Positions 1-9,553 of a DNA stretch of 64,000 nt are shown piece after piece. This DNA is from an uncultured Opitutales bacterium (lineage in GTDB: Bacteria > Verrucomicrobiota > Verrucomicrobiia > Opitutales > Seribacteraceae). Where the stretch lies: contig CALSMY010000007.1 of assembly GCA_943787575.1 (NCBI GenBank), positions 62,001-126,000 of the forward strand, given 5' to 3'. Numbering within the stretch: position 1 is the stretch's first letter; each line of letters begins with the position of its first letter. The position numbers and the translations under genes were made by a program. A model generated the notes under the pieces. That model worked only from the letters and a program-made list of their open reading frames with translations, searched no databases and was not told where the DNA came from.

Positions 1-3000
1 ATCGCTTCACTCGGGCAAACTTGTTGACATGCCGTTTTAATAGTCCCATCTGGAACTTTTAAGATCAGACTTTTCAAGTTTCACACCTGCTCCATCCTCA
101 CCAGACTCGAGTTTGGCAGAGCGCTGAGCATTTACTTTGGTGCGAATCTTGGACTCTTGAATTCGTTGGACGCAGTAAGTGCATTTCTCCATAATACCAC
201 GCATACGCACGGTAACATCAGGATTTTTTCCCATGTCTACAAGGGAATCGTTCTTATCACCAATAGGCCCTTGGTAGAGCTCATCAGTTTTGCGTTTATT
301 CCAATCAAAAAAGTTAAAGCGGCGGACCTTGTAAGGACAATTATTTGCACAATACCTCGTTCCAACACAACGATTGTAAGCCATCGCATTCAAGCCTTCT
401 TCGTCATGAACCGTTGCATTAACAGGACAAACGCTCTCACAAGGTGCGGTTTCGCAGTGCATACATGCTACGCCCTGGAAGGAAACTTGGACATCAGATG
501 GAATCTCTGCTCCATCACGAGCAGTAGAACTAAAATAGCGATCCAAGCGAATCCAGTGCATCTCGCGACCACGAAGAACTTGGTCCTTACCAACTACGGG
601 AATGTTATTCTCGCTCTGACAGGCAACAACGCAAGCACTACAACCAGTACACTGATTTAAATCAATAGTCATTCCCCATTGGTGAATACCAAAAACATCA
701 GATTTTTCGTAAGTATGATCTGGATGCTCGTAAGCAGAATTACCCCGGGGTGTGGAAGTCGCTTTTTCTTCGAGAGATTTATTTTGGTCTTTTCCCCACA
801 TTGGCGGGGAGTGCGACTCAGCGCCCATGTGGTCAGCAAACTCTGGATCAGAAATATATTCATCAGCATTGGCCTCACGAACAATCGCACGACCTTCCAT
901 TGACCAATGCTCCTGAACATTTGCCAAAATTTGAAAGCGACCCGTTGGTTCCAATGAAGCTCCTTTAAGTGTCAAAGAACCTGTACCATCCAACAAGGGG
1001 GTAGAATCATACCCCGTACCCTGCCCTACTCGACCGACATGGGTGCGCCCAAAGCCAAGTGTAGCTACCACGGTATAATCAGCCAAACCAGGTTGTACAT
1101 AAAGAGGAGCCTCGATCTTGCGATCTCCCAGGTTGACAATTACGACGGGGGCTTTTTGTTTACCACCATCAAACTGAGCAACATCTGGAGCAATTTGACC
1201 ACTCTTATTGAGCATAGTTGGTTGAGGGAGAAGACCGATATCTGGGTGCTTAGCTTCTAATTCTTTCGCCAAAACTGGGCTAATTAAAAGAGCGTTATCC
1301 CAGGTAAGTTTACTGATGGGGTCCGGGCACTCCTGCATCCATCCATTATTGGAATACTGCCCATCATGCGCATGGAAATCTGGAATAATAAGAACATCTA
1401 ATTGATCAGCAGACAAAGTAGCCGGCTTTGCCTGTTTAGGCTTAATGGCAATAATCGCAGGCTTGGGATCAATATCATTTACCCTAACTGCCTTGTAGTC
1501 GAGGGAACCAAGACGCAAGAAGTCGTCAAATTTTGAACCTGATGAAAGAGATTTGTGTAGGTCTTTTACGCGAGAATAATCATCTCCCTTCTCGCCAATT
1601 AAATGGGAAAGTAGAGAGGTCTCGGAAATGGTATCAAATAAGGGAGCAAGTAGAGGTTGCACAGGTACCACAACAGATTTGTCCCAAGTTAATCCCAAAT
1701 CCCAGCTTTCGAGGTAATGAGACTGTCCAAGATGGTGATCAGCAATCTGAGAACTTTCATCGATGGATGAGCCCAAGCGTAAAACATACTTAAGTTTCTT
1801 GGAAAGTTCCTCCCAATTAATAAATCCCTTGGTGTGGTAGACCGGGTTACCACCAAGGATAATCAATCTCTCAACCTCACCATCCTTAACAAGCTTGGCT
1901 AGAGAATCAATAGAACCATCGGTATAATTAGTCTCGATATAATCAATGGTTTGCCCGATTGAACCGAGGGCTCGGTTCATGGCATAGGAAAGAAGTTGTA
2001 CCTCCTTTGGTAAATGAGAACCAGCAAGAACCACCGATTGCTTAGGTCGGGAAAGTAAATCGGCAACTGTTTCAGATGCCCATGCCTGATGTTCTTTTGC
2101 ACCAGCACCAAGCTTCTTCAGGTGAGTGAGTAAGGCTCCATCAGCAGCCTTTGTTTTTGAAAGTAATTCAGCAGCAACAAGGCTGGCAAAAGCCGTCATT
2201 GCAGAAGAGTCAAGCCGTAGACGATGGTCGGCAACCCCGCCCGTACGGGAGAGGTCAGCCTCCACCACATAAAGTCGGTTCATCTTCTTGGCATCACCCG
2301 GGTTAAGGACTTTGCGTCCACCCATGAAAGACTTGGAATTTGCTAATTCGTTGGCCTCACGGTTGCCAAGGAAATCGTTATCCAAAGAAAGAACACGCTT
2401 GGCCGAACCAAGTTTTGGAACGGCACGCATTCCTAATTTTGCACCTAATGCCTTACCGAGTTGACGCTCAGCAGAACAATAGTCCACAACATCATGTTCA
2501 AAAAACTTAATTCCCTTGGCCTTGGCTTTTTGGATTAAAGACTGACGGGTTAAGGAATGTGAATGATTAGCGAGCAGGGCAACCTTACCGTTAGAAACTT
2601 CTTCAGTTAATGACTCAAGGATAGATGAGGTGGATACCTTCTTCCATCGATTCACACCACTCTTTAATGATTGGCGGGAAAAACTTCCCTGAGCCCGATC
2701 CGGATCGTATAAATCTAAAACACTTGCTTGAGAGTAAATATCAGTACTTCCGCCATAAGGAAGGTAAGAAGGATTACCCTCAACCTTGGTTGGTCGACCT
2801 TGATGGCTTTCGACAATTAAAGGAATGTAGCCCCGTGAAGATGGTTGAGAGGTAGCATAATATGCAGGCACTCCAGGAATTAACTCTTCCGGGCTTTTAC
2901 CATAAGGTAGGATTACATGCTCAGGTCGACGACACCCAGTCATACCTAAGCCCGCCAAACCAAAGGATGCAGCCATTAACTTAACAAAACTACGCCTTTG

Positions 3001-3141
3001 TACCCCATCAAGCATACTTGCACCTTCGGGGAACTCACGTGATACCCAATCCTCAAAACCTGGGGTTTCAGCCAAGCTATCTAAACTTTTCCAATACTCT
3101 TTGCCCACAGGCAATTCCGGCGGATTACTTTCCTTAATCAT
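1..3141 (-). CDS. actB: Alternative complex III molybdopterin-like/iron-sulfur subunit ActB, partial, frameshifted
   Basis: Large subunit of alternative complex III, a quinol:electron-acceptor oxidoreductase at the cytoplasmic membrane. The ATG at 3141 is chosen because it overlaps the actA stop as ATGA. A twin-arginine signal with RRSFVK (about residues 49-54) leads to a lipobox-like G-M-T-G-C at residue 70. The middle resembles a molybdopterin oxidoreductase. The C-terminal part carries ferredoxin-like Cys sets: CTGCSACVVAC, CMHCETAPCESVC, CVGTRYCANNC and CTYC. The reading frame stops at 37-39 after S-D-L-K. Skipping one base in the T4 run at 57-60 (A4 on the coding strand) restores V-P-D-G-T-I-K and then T-A-C-Q-Q-V-C-P-S-E-A, the expected last cluster ligands, open to the window edge. 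The gene is therefore one-base frameshifted here and continues to the left. Confidence 0.9.
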
Positions 3142-3878
3142 CGGTGGCACCCCGTACAACTGAGGGGTGGGTGAACACCCCAATTATCTTTTAATTCAAG
3201 ACCGGCATGGACTTGGGCTATCAAAGGATCCACTCCCTCTTCCTCACTTACCTGCCAGGATAAATTAGTCACTTCATCCAAAGGACGGAGGGCTTTTTCT
3301 GGGTTTCGGTGACAATCCAAACAAAAGGCCATACTCAAGTGTTTGTCATGATGGACTTCAACCATTTGATCGACCCGTCCATGGCATTCGACACAACTGA
3401 TTCCACGATTAACATGAATGGCGTGGTTAAAGTATACATAATCCGGAGCCTTGTGAATACGAACCCAAGGAATGGCCGGGCCTGCATTAAGAATACCGTC
3501 CTCATTTAAATCTTCTCCATCCGAAAGTTTACCGTCCTTGTTAGAATCTTCTCCGTAGAAAGAAGCACGAACTGGTTCAAGCAAAGGGGAATCTCCTTTG
3601 ATGTTTTGGTGGCAGGACATGCATACATTAGCACCAGGAATGTTTGCGTGCGAGGATTTGTCCACACCAGTGTGGCAGTAACGACAATCTAAGCCCAACT
3701 CACCAGCATGAAATTCGTGGTTATAAGAAACAGGTTGAGTAGGTTGGTAACCAACACGGGTATATTTTGGAGTCGCGTAATAAGTAATACCAGCTGTTAC
3801 AACTCCACCCAAAATTCCCAACGATAAAATCAGTTTAACCGGAATGGTATTAGACCAACGTGGGAAGATGTTTCTCAT
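3138..3878 (-). CDS. actA: Alternative complex III pentaheme cytochrome c subunit ActA
   Basis: Multiheme cytochrome c of alternative complex III, exposed on the periplasmic side. There is one N-terminal membrane segment (about residues 13-33). Five CxxCH motifs lie at residues 65-69 (CRYCH), 86-90 (CMSCH), 162-166 (CVECH), 186-190 (CLDCH) and 241-245 (CTGCH). Histidine-rich segments between them probably supply axial ligands. The second and third hemes are separated by an acidic stretch with two EF-hand-like loops (residues 111-122 and 123-131), an insertion I do not recall from typical ActA proteins. It is first in the operon, and its TGA overlaps the actB ATG, implying translational coupling. 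The family call is secure from the heme spacing and the neighbouring ActB. Confidence 0.93.
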   Translation of the reverse strand: MRNIFPRWSNTIPVKLILSLGILGGVVTAGITYYATPKYTRVGYQPTQPVSYNHEFHAGELGLDCRYCHTGVDKSSHANIPGANVCMSCHQNIKGDSPLLEPVRASFYGEDSNKDGKLSDGEDLNEDGILNAGPAIPWVRIHKAPDYVYFNHAIHVNRGISCVECHGRVDQMVEVHHDKHLSMAFCLDCHRNPEKALRPLDEVTNLSWQVSEEEGVDPLIAQVHAGLELKDNWGVHPPLSCTGCHR

Positions 3879-4091
3879 TGGGCGTTTGAGGAGATTGGGT
3901 TATAAGTTAATTGAAAATTAGTTCAGAAAAATCGGGCTAATCTTTCTGCTATCGACTGATTGCCTCCGGTACAATATTAAAAAAGCTAACTACAACCTAT
4001 TAAATTTACTTAATGCCTTTCATTAGGATTCTTTAGCATCGTTTAAGCACAAATTTTGTGTTGGAAGTAGACATTGTTCCGTTAAAAAAAT

Positions 4092-6293
4092 TTGAAACCT
4101 AAACCCAAAAGAGCAGATATTGTAATTATCGGAGGAGGTTTATCCGGGATATCTTCTGCAATAGCAGCATCCCGAGAAGGGGCTACAGTAGCTTTGGTAG
4201 AGAGACTCAACGAGTGGGGAGGCAGTATTGGTGAGTTTACTCAAATGCCACTTGATTCTCCCAGCACCTCAAATGAAATCTTTTTTAGAGAGTCAGGAAT
4301 ATTTGAGGAAATTATTTCTCACCTTAGGACTAATAACCAAGAAGGTACATATGCTGGGCAATCGCGAGCACTTACGACTTTATTAAAGTCTGAACCCAAG
4401 ATATCCCCCTACCTTGGCTACCATTGTTTAAACGCAACTCTGAGTCCTACCAAAGATAGAATTGAAACATGCACCGCAATTAACTTACAGGAGGGCAATG
4501 AAGTCCTATTTCGCGGGAAATACTTTATCGATGCATCAAACCGTGGTCAGTTCGCTAAACTAGCTGGAGCCCCGGGGGAAACGGGTGTAGATTCAATACC
4601 GGATTCACAGGGTCATCATAAAACAATTTTTCGGTCTGCCGCTCTTATAGAAATAGAGAAAAGCCCAGAACCCACCCTCTTCTGCTCCCCCCAATGGATA
4701 AATGCGAAGTGGGAAAAAAACTCGCTTTCAGCCCGCACAGCCTGGATGGAGTCACTAGAACACCAGCTATGTGGCTTCCATCACTTGGAATGGATTTCTG
4801 AGGATTCAGTAGCTCCAAATGCTTCGGAACTTTGCTGGGCTGCCTGGGATTATTTAAAGAACCGTTCCCCTTTGCAAGATTTGGCTAAACGACTCTTAGT
4901 CAAACGTGTCATCCCACTTCCCACCCCCAAAAATACCTTCCGTGGATTAGGAGATTATACCTTGACCAAGAAGGATTTACTCTCAGGGAGTGCCCACTCT
5001 GATTCAGTTGCAGTGGGACGTTCCCCTTTGTGCGAAAATCAATCTTTAATCTATTCCTCCACCGGTAAATTTGCCCTCCCCCAAGCCTTTGAAATTCCGC
5101 TCCGCTGCCTTTATTCCCAAAAGGTAAAAAATCTTTTATGGACAGGGGGGCACGCATCATGTGACACAGTTATCTCCCCTAATCTTTCCCATCCTCCAAC
5201 CGCAGCCCAAATGGGCATTGCCACTGGCTTTTGTGCCGCCCAATGTATCGTGCAGAAGAGATTACCAAGGACTTTGGCAAAGGAAGGCTACATACAAAAA
5301 ATCAGGGAGCAACTAAGCCAAAGAAATCACCGGACGAGCATTTTACCCCTTGCAGACAAAACAAACTTAGCCGTTCGAGGAACCGCTCAAGCATCAACCA
5401 CCTGGTCAGCACGCAATATTGAAGAACTTCCAACCGAAGACGGTATGGAAACGACAGCTTGCCTGGTTCAAGTTCCCATAATCACTGATAAACTGGAGAC
5501 TGTCCGGTTTCTCGTATCATGCCTCGGTCATCAAAGCTTTGATGTTCGTTTATTGTCAGGTTCTAATCAAAATGAAAATATTCCTGGCCCTTGCTTGGAA
5601 GTTGATTCTATTAAAGTAGCCAAACCCGGAAAGCAATGGATCGAATTTAACTTCAATACTCAATTACCTTCAAAAAGCTGGTATTTTTTGGAAATTCGTT
5701 CTGTCCAAAATTTTTGTTTAATTGAAGCCCGCAACGCTCCAGTCGGTTACCATGTTCAATACCCACGAAAATTATGCCAGGTCGACGGGGAAAATCAGTA
5801 TTCTAATTATTGCCCGATCCCCAATTACGATCCATCACCCCACAATTGTCCAGTTATGGAGGTAATTCCGAACCAGAACATTTACCAAGCTAATGAAGTC
5901 ACAACAGATTCGTCTCGTCCTTACAAAACACCGGGGCTTTGGATTTCGAGACCCACCAGTTTTTCCTATCCCGAATTTATTGAACTTAGTTGGTCAACCC
6001 CAGTATCGGCTTCTAGGATAGATTTATATTTTGATCCATCTTTTGGATACAATTCACACCCGCACCCTCAGCCAACAAAATGCGGCCCATCAATTTCCCT
6101 AGTCAAAGATTATAAAATTTACTCAACTGACCAAAATGGAAAGTCTAACTGCCTGATTGAAGTCCGGGAAAATCTTAGTGCCCACCGATCCCATCTGTTT
6201 GAAGATCAAGTAATAAAATCCCTAGAATTGGAAATTTTATCAACCCACGGACTCGATCGGGCACAGGTCTTTCGGATTGCATTATATGAATAA
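4092..6293 (+). CDS. FAD-dependent oxidoreductase (FAD_oxidored family) with C-terminal beta-rich region
   Basis: The N-terminus has a Rossmann dinucleotide-binding signature, I-I-G-G-G-L-S-G at about residues 12-19, followed by an acidic strand end (V-A-L-V-E-R) typical of FAD binding. A further FAD-family motif, Y-F-I-D-A-S, appears near residue 145. The first half fits the FAD_oxidored family, common in Verrucomicrobia and Planctomycetes near carbohydrate loci. The last 300 residues look beta-rich and may be a carbohydrate- or wall-binding-like region; this is inference. The start codon is TTG, with no convincing Shine-Dalgarno and no better ATG upstream. No signal peptide is visible. It is divergent from actA across a 213-bp AT-rich gap. 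The substrate is unknown. Confidence 0.75.
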   Translation: MKPKPKRADIVIIGGGLSGISSAIAASREGATVALVERLNEWGGSIGEFTQMPLDSPSTSNEIFFRESGIFEEIISHLRTNNQEGTYAGQSRALTTLLKSEPKISPYLGYHCLNATLSPTKDRIETCTAINLQEGNEVLFRGKYFIDASNRGQFAKLAGAPGETGVDSIPDSQGHHKTIFRSAALIEIEKSPEPTLFCSPQWINAKWEKNSLSARTAWMESLEHQLCGFHHLEWISEDSVAPNASELCWAAWDYLKNRSPLQDLAKRLLVKRVIPLPTPKNTFRGLGDYTLTKKDLLSGSAHSDSVAVGRSPLCENQSLIYSSTGKFALPQAFEIPLRCLYSQKVKNLLWTGGHASCDTVISPNLSHPPTAAQMGIATGFCAAQCIVQKRLPRTLAKEGYIQKIREQLSQRNHRTSILPLADKTNLAVRGTAQASTTWSARNIEELPTEDGMETTACLVQVPIITDKLETVRFLVSCLGHQSFDVRLLSGSNQNENIPGPCLEVDSIKVAKPGKQWIEFNFNTQLPSKSWYFLEIRSVQNFCLIEARNAPVGYHVQYPRKLCQVDGENQYSNYCPIPNYDPSPHNCPVMEVIPNQNIYQANEVTTDSSRPYKTPGLWISRPTSFSYPEFIELSWSTPVSASRIDLYFDPSFGYNSHPHPQPTKCGPSISLVKDYKIYSTDQNGKSNCLIEVRENLSAHRSHLFEDQVIKSLELEILSTHGLDRAQVFRIALYE

Positions 6294-6358
6294 AATAAAA
6301 TTTATGTGGCAAAGATTGATTGATTTTCTTTCCAATACAGCTTTAACTTAAATGTAAC

Positions 6359-7699
6359 ATGAAAGCCTTCGCTACAGTTTTAAGATTGCTGGCTACTTTT
6401 TCCCTCGCTGGCCTCGCTGGTGTTATTTGGTTGAAATGGGATAATTTTACTTCACAAACCCATTCTTTCTTGGATGAAGTTGTCTCAGATGCCTACACCA
6501 TTCTGCAATCTGAAAGAGACAAGCAATGGGATGACATTGCAGAAAAGAAGAACTCTTTTTTCGAAATATTTGATGCCAATGACCCAGTGGGTCAAAATGA
6601 TGAAAACCCACTAGCTATCGCATCCGAAACTCTTGATTCTGCTGAAAAAGGAATTTTTAAAAGCCCTGAGTACCGCGATAGCTTGGATAACCTAAACCTT
6701 GAATATGGTATAGATTCACTTACTTGGGATTCCGAATCGAAAAGCTGGCAACAAGATTCCAAATTATCCCCACCCGCAAGCCTCCAAGATCCTTTTGCAG
6801 ATGACCCCAAGCAGGACATAAAAAAAGAAGACGGGACCATAATTCGTGGAGTACCTCGAGCCAACCGTTTGAGAACAGTAATTGGAATGTTTTACAAGGA
6901 ACGCGATAATAATTTTAAAGAAATTTCCAAGCTTAGAAATATGACTGTAGAGAGGGATAAGGATTTAAGAATATTCCAAAACCTCCACGCCAAAGAAAAG
7001 GCCCGAAAGGAAGAACTTGAAGAGATCGAAGCAGAATTAACTGTTAAAGTTGCTGGACTCGAAGAAGACCTGAAGAGGGAAAAAGAAGAACGGGAAGGAG
7101 AAAGGCAAGCGGCAGAAGAAAAAGAGGCTGAACTTAACCGATTGGTCGCCAATTTAGAAGAGCAGAAACTTATTGTAGAGAAAGAAAACCAAGACTTTAT
7201 TAATACTCTAAGGAACGAACAAAAAGAACAACTTGCTGTGCTTCAGGATGAGGTTCGCAAAGCTGACGCAGAGGGCTACAAGCGGGGAATTGATGAAATG
7301 ATATCCAAGCAGCAAGGTGGCGAGGTTGAACAACCAGATGAGGAACTCTCAGTCAATCCCTTCCTCCCAACAGAAGATGGACCACCAAAGTTATCACAAT
7401 CTGAACTTATGCTCGCGGCACAAGCCAAGGAAATAAGCGAAACGGGGGTACCTTCAACAGTCGGCAGGGTTGATGGTAAATCTGGCATGATCTTACTCCC
7501 ACTGGGTAGCGAACGAGGCGTTTCTCTAGGTAATGTTTATACCTTGTGGAAAGAAAATAAAAAAGCAGCCCGTATCCGCATTCAAAGCGTCAGTCAAGGC
7601 TACTCCCTTGCGTACTTACTACCCCAGTTCGGGTCCCCTCAGGACTTACGTCCTGGAGACAGTGTACATGTAGTACCAGAGATAGAAGAAACCCTTTGA
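6359..7699 (+). CDS. Membrane-anchored coiled-coil protein with C-terminal beta domain
   Basis: Not assignable to a named function. Residues about 8-26 form one N-terminal membrane segment. A charged Glu/Lys-rich coiled coil runs from about residue 185 to 305, with long runs of E, K and R in heptad-like spacing. The last 80 residues form a small beta-type domain with the pattern G-R-V-D-G-K-S-G-M-I-L-L-P-L-G-S followed by G-V-S-L-G and L-R-P-G-D-S-V. I recognise this as a tail often seen on coiled-coil envelope proteins of Verrucomicrobia and Planctomycetes. The next gene, 9 bp downstream, encodes a tiny lipoprotein, so the two may act together at the envelope. Confidence 0.7.
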   Translation: MKAFATVLRLLATFSLAGLAGVIWLKWDNFTSQTHSFLDEVVSDAYTILQSERDKQWDDIAEKKNSFFEIFDANDPVGQNDENPLAIASETLDSAEKGIFKSPEYRDSLDNLNLEYGIDSLTWDSESKSWQQDSKLSPPASLQDPFADDPKQDIKKEDGTIIRGVPRANRLRTVIGMFYKERDNNFKEISKLRNMTVERDKDLRIFQNLHAKEKARKEELEEIEAELTVKVAGLEEDLKREKEEREGERQAAEEKEAELNRLVANLEEQKLIVEKENQDFINTLRNEQKEQLAVLQDEVRKADAEGYKRGIDEMISKQQGGEVEQPDEELSVNPFLPTEDGPPKLSQSELMLAAQAKEISETGVPSTVGRVDGKSGMILLPLGSERGVSLGNVYTLWKENKKAARIRIQSVSQGYSLAYLLPQFGSPQDLRPGDSVHVVPEIEETL

Positions 7700-7708
7700 G
7701 AATTTTTC

Positions 7709-7867
7709 ATGAAAATTATCCTATTACCATTTTTTATCTTTCTTGTTACATCCATGACTGGTTGTTTCACTGCATCACCTGATGATTCAAAGATTCCTCA
7801 GAGTCGTCCTGCCAGTTGGGAATACAGTTTGCCAGGTGGCTTTGATCGCGGCGGTTTTAATAGATAA
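7709..7867 (+). CDS. Small lipoprotein, 52 aa
   Basis: ATG at 7709, stop TAA at 7865-7867. The product starts M-K-I-I-L-L-P-F-F-I-F-L-V-T-S-M-T-G-C, a lipoprotein-type signal peptide with Cys at about residue 19. The mature part is only about 34 residues and ends with R-P-A-S-W-E-Y-S-L-P-G-G-F-D-R-G-G-F. Short lipoproteins with a Pro-x-x-Trp-Glu-x-x-x-Pro-Gly tail are, to my knowledge, recurrent in Verrucomicrobia. It lies 9 bp after the coiled-coil gene and 15 bp before rsmI, as expected for an operon member. Function is unknown. Confidence 0.7.
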   Translation: MKIILLPFFIFLVTSMTGCFTASPDDSKIPQSRPASWEYSLPGGFDRGGFNR

Positions 7868-7882
7868 AGTTTCAATTTTTTT

Positions 7883-8590
7883 ATGAGTCCGGATCAAGAA
7901 TTATCCGGTTGTCTCTTTATCGTTGCCACTCCAATTGGTAATCTTGGCGATTTATCCCAAAGAGCAGCTCTCACCATTGAGAATTCTGACATCATCGCAT
8001 GTGAGGATACTCGGGTAACTGCCAAACTTTTACAGCATTTAAACCTTCGAATCCCCATGGTTTCATACCGCGAAGAAAATGAGCGGAAAAAATCTCAAGA
8101 AATTGCCCTGGATATCGAAAGCGGAAAAAAAGTAGCCCTATTATCAGATGCTGGATACCCGTGCATTAACGACCCAGGGTTTCGGTTGGTAAGAGAATGC
8201 CATGCCCGCAAACTCAGGATTATTCCAATCCCTGGACCTAATGCTGCCCTTACTGCCCTTGCGGCATCTGGACTCCCCACTCATCAGTTTGCCTTCATTG
8301 GCTTTTTACCCAAAAAAACGGGACAAGTTCAAAAAACGATTGAGTCATGGAAAGATTTCGATGGGTCTGTCGTTCTTTACGAATCAAAATATAAAATTGC
8401 AAAAACCTTGAATGCAATTTCTGAAACTCTAGGTTCTGATCGATTTATTTGCCTAGCTAGGGAGCTGACCAAATCATATGAGTCTATTTTATCTGGACCA
8501 GTTAATCAGGTTATTGAAGAACAGAGTCAATCAAGTGGCAAAGGCGAGTTCACTATTGTAATTGGTCCTTCAGGCTACTCTTTTAAATAA
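7883..8590 (+). CDS. rsmI: 16S rRNA (cytidine1402-2'-O)-methyltransferase RsmI
   Basis: SAM-dependent 2'-O-methylation of C1402 in 16S rRNA, in the cytoplasm. It is a tetrapyrrole-methylase fold protein. Motifs present are F-I-V-A-T-P-I-G-N-L-G-D-L-S near the N-terminus, C-E-D-T-R-V-T, S-D-A-G-Y-P-C-I-N-D-P-G and P-I-P-G-P-N-A-A-L-T-A-L-A-A-S-G-L-P. All are diagnostic for RsmI. At 235 residues it is near the short end of the family; the optional C-terminal tail is missing. It is followed after 6 bp by a Ppx/GppA gene, so the two are probably co-transcribed. Confidence 0.95.
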   Translation: MSPDQELSGCLFIVATPIGNLGDLSQRAALTIENSDIIACEDTRVTAKLLQHLNLRIPMVSYREENERKKSQEIALDIESGKKVALLSDAGYPCINDPGFRLVRECHARKLRIIPIPGPNAALTALAASGLPTHQFAFIGFLPKKTGQVQKTIESWKDFDGSVVLYESKYKIAKTLNAISETLGSDRFICLARELTKSYESILSGPVNQVIEEQSQSSGKGEFTIVIGPSGYSFK

Positions 8591-8596
8591 GCAAAC

Positions 8597-9553
8597 ATGA
8601 AAGTCGGTGTAATTGACCTTGGTTCAAACACCAGCAAATTACTGATTGCTCAAAAAAGTCCTTTATCGGTCCAACTTGATTTTAAAATCCTGGAAGAGAA
8701 ATCCTTACCCTGCCGGATTTTTGCACTAACGGAAGAAAAAGTTTTAAAAATCCCCAAAGAAGGGGCGACCAACCTGGTAAGTTGCATAGATAAATTTCAA
8801 AAAATATGTCAGTCCCATCAAACCGACCACTTGATTATTGTTGCCACCGAAGCCTTAAGAAAAGCCGAAAACTCAAAAGAAGTTACACTCTTTATCGAAC
8901 AACAAACTGGTCTGAGAGTTAAAGTTCTCTCAGGACAAGAAGAAGCAAAAGCTGTGGTTAAAGGTCTTCAAACGGACCCAATTATTAATGATCTTACAGA
9001 TTATTTCGCCTTGGATATCGGAGGTGGCAGCTTAGAAATAATGGAAGTTGAACAAAAAAGAGTAAGTAAAATAAAAAGCCTACCACTCGGGGCTGTATCG
9101 GTGGCTTTAGCAAATTCTTCAAACCTTGCCCTACCCCTAACTCCTGAAATTCAGCTTAAAACTAAGGGTTTCGTCCGGAAAATAGTTCAAAAAGAATTTA
9201 AAATTTATTCTGCGCAAAGACCGAACCTGGTCGGCACTGGAGGTATACTAGTATTTTTACGCCTTATTTTAAACAATCCCGACGCTTCCATAAACAACAG
9301 GAGACTGAATCTTTCGGAAATTAAACAATTAGCAAAGGAGGTATGCAGCCTCTCTCTGAATGATCGAGTCGATCGTTTTCCCAAACTCCCCAGTGACCGG
9401 GCAGATGTATTTCCATTTGGACTCATTACAATCATTGAAACGATGGAATTCTTGGGTACCCAAAACATTACTCATTCTTTTCACAATTTACGCTACGGAA
9501 TTATTCAGGATTTTTTTGAGTCCTTAGACGCCGGAATATTACCAGCCCAATAA
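8597..9553 (+). CDS. Ppx/GppA family phosphatase
   Basis: Member of the exopolyphosphatase / guanosine pentaphosphate phosphatase family (ASKHA fold). The N-terminal phosphate-binding motif I-D-L-G-S-N-T-S-K lies at residues 6-14, the second glycine loop L-D-I-G-G-G-S-L-E at about 136-144, and a V-G-T-G-G-I loop near residue 214. At 318 residues it corresponds to the short, catalytic-domain-only Ppx type, without the C-terminal HD domain. It hydrolyses polyphosphate or pppGpp; which one cannot be told here. The 3' end overlaps the convergent GH13 gene by 49 bp. Confidence 0.9.
   Translation: MKVGVIDLGSNTSKLLIAQKSPLSVQLDFKILEEKSLPCRIFALTEEKVLKIPKEGATNLVSCIDKFQKICQSHQTDHLIIVATEALRKAENSKEVTLFIEQQTGLRVKVLSGQEEAKAVVKGLQTDPIINDLTDYFALDIGGGSLEIMEVEQKRVSKIKSLPLGAVSVALANSSNLALPLTPEIQLKTKGFVRKIVQKEFKIYSAQRPNLVGTGGILVFLRLILNNPDASINNRRLNLSEIKQLAKEVCSLSLNDRVDRFPKLPSDRADVFPFGLITIIETMEFLGTQNITHSFHNLRYGIIQDFFESLDAGILPAQ

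Noticed and set aside
157-660. Plus-strand 167-codon open frame opposite actB
   Set aside because: It is antisense to the conserved iron-sulfur region of ActB, with no ribosome site or recognisable domain.
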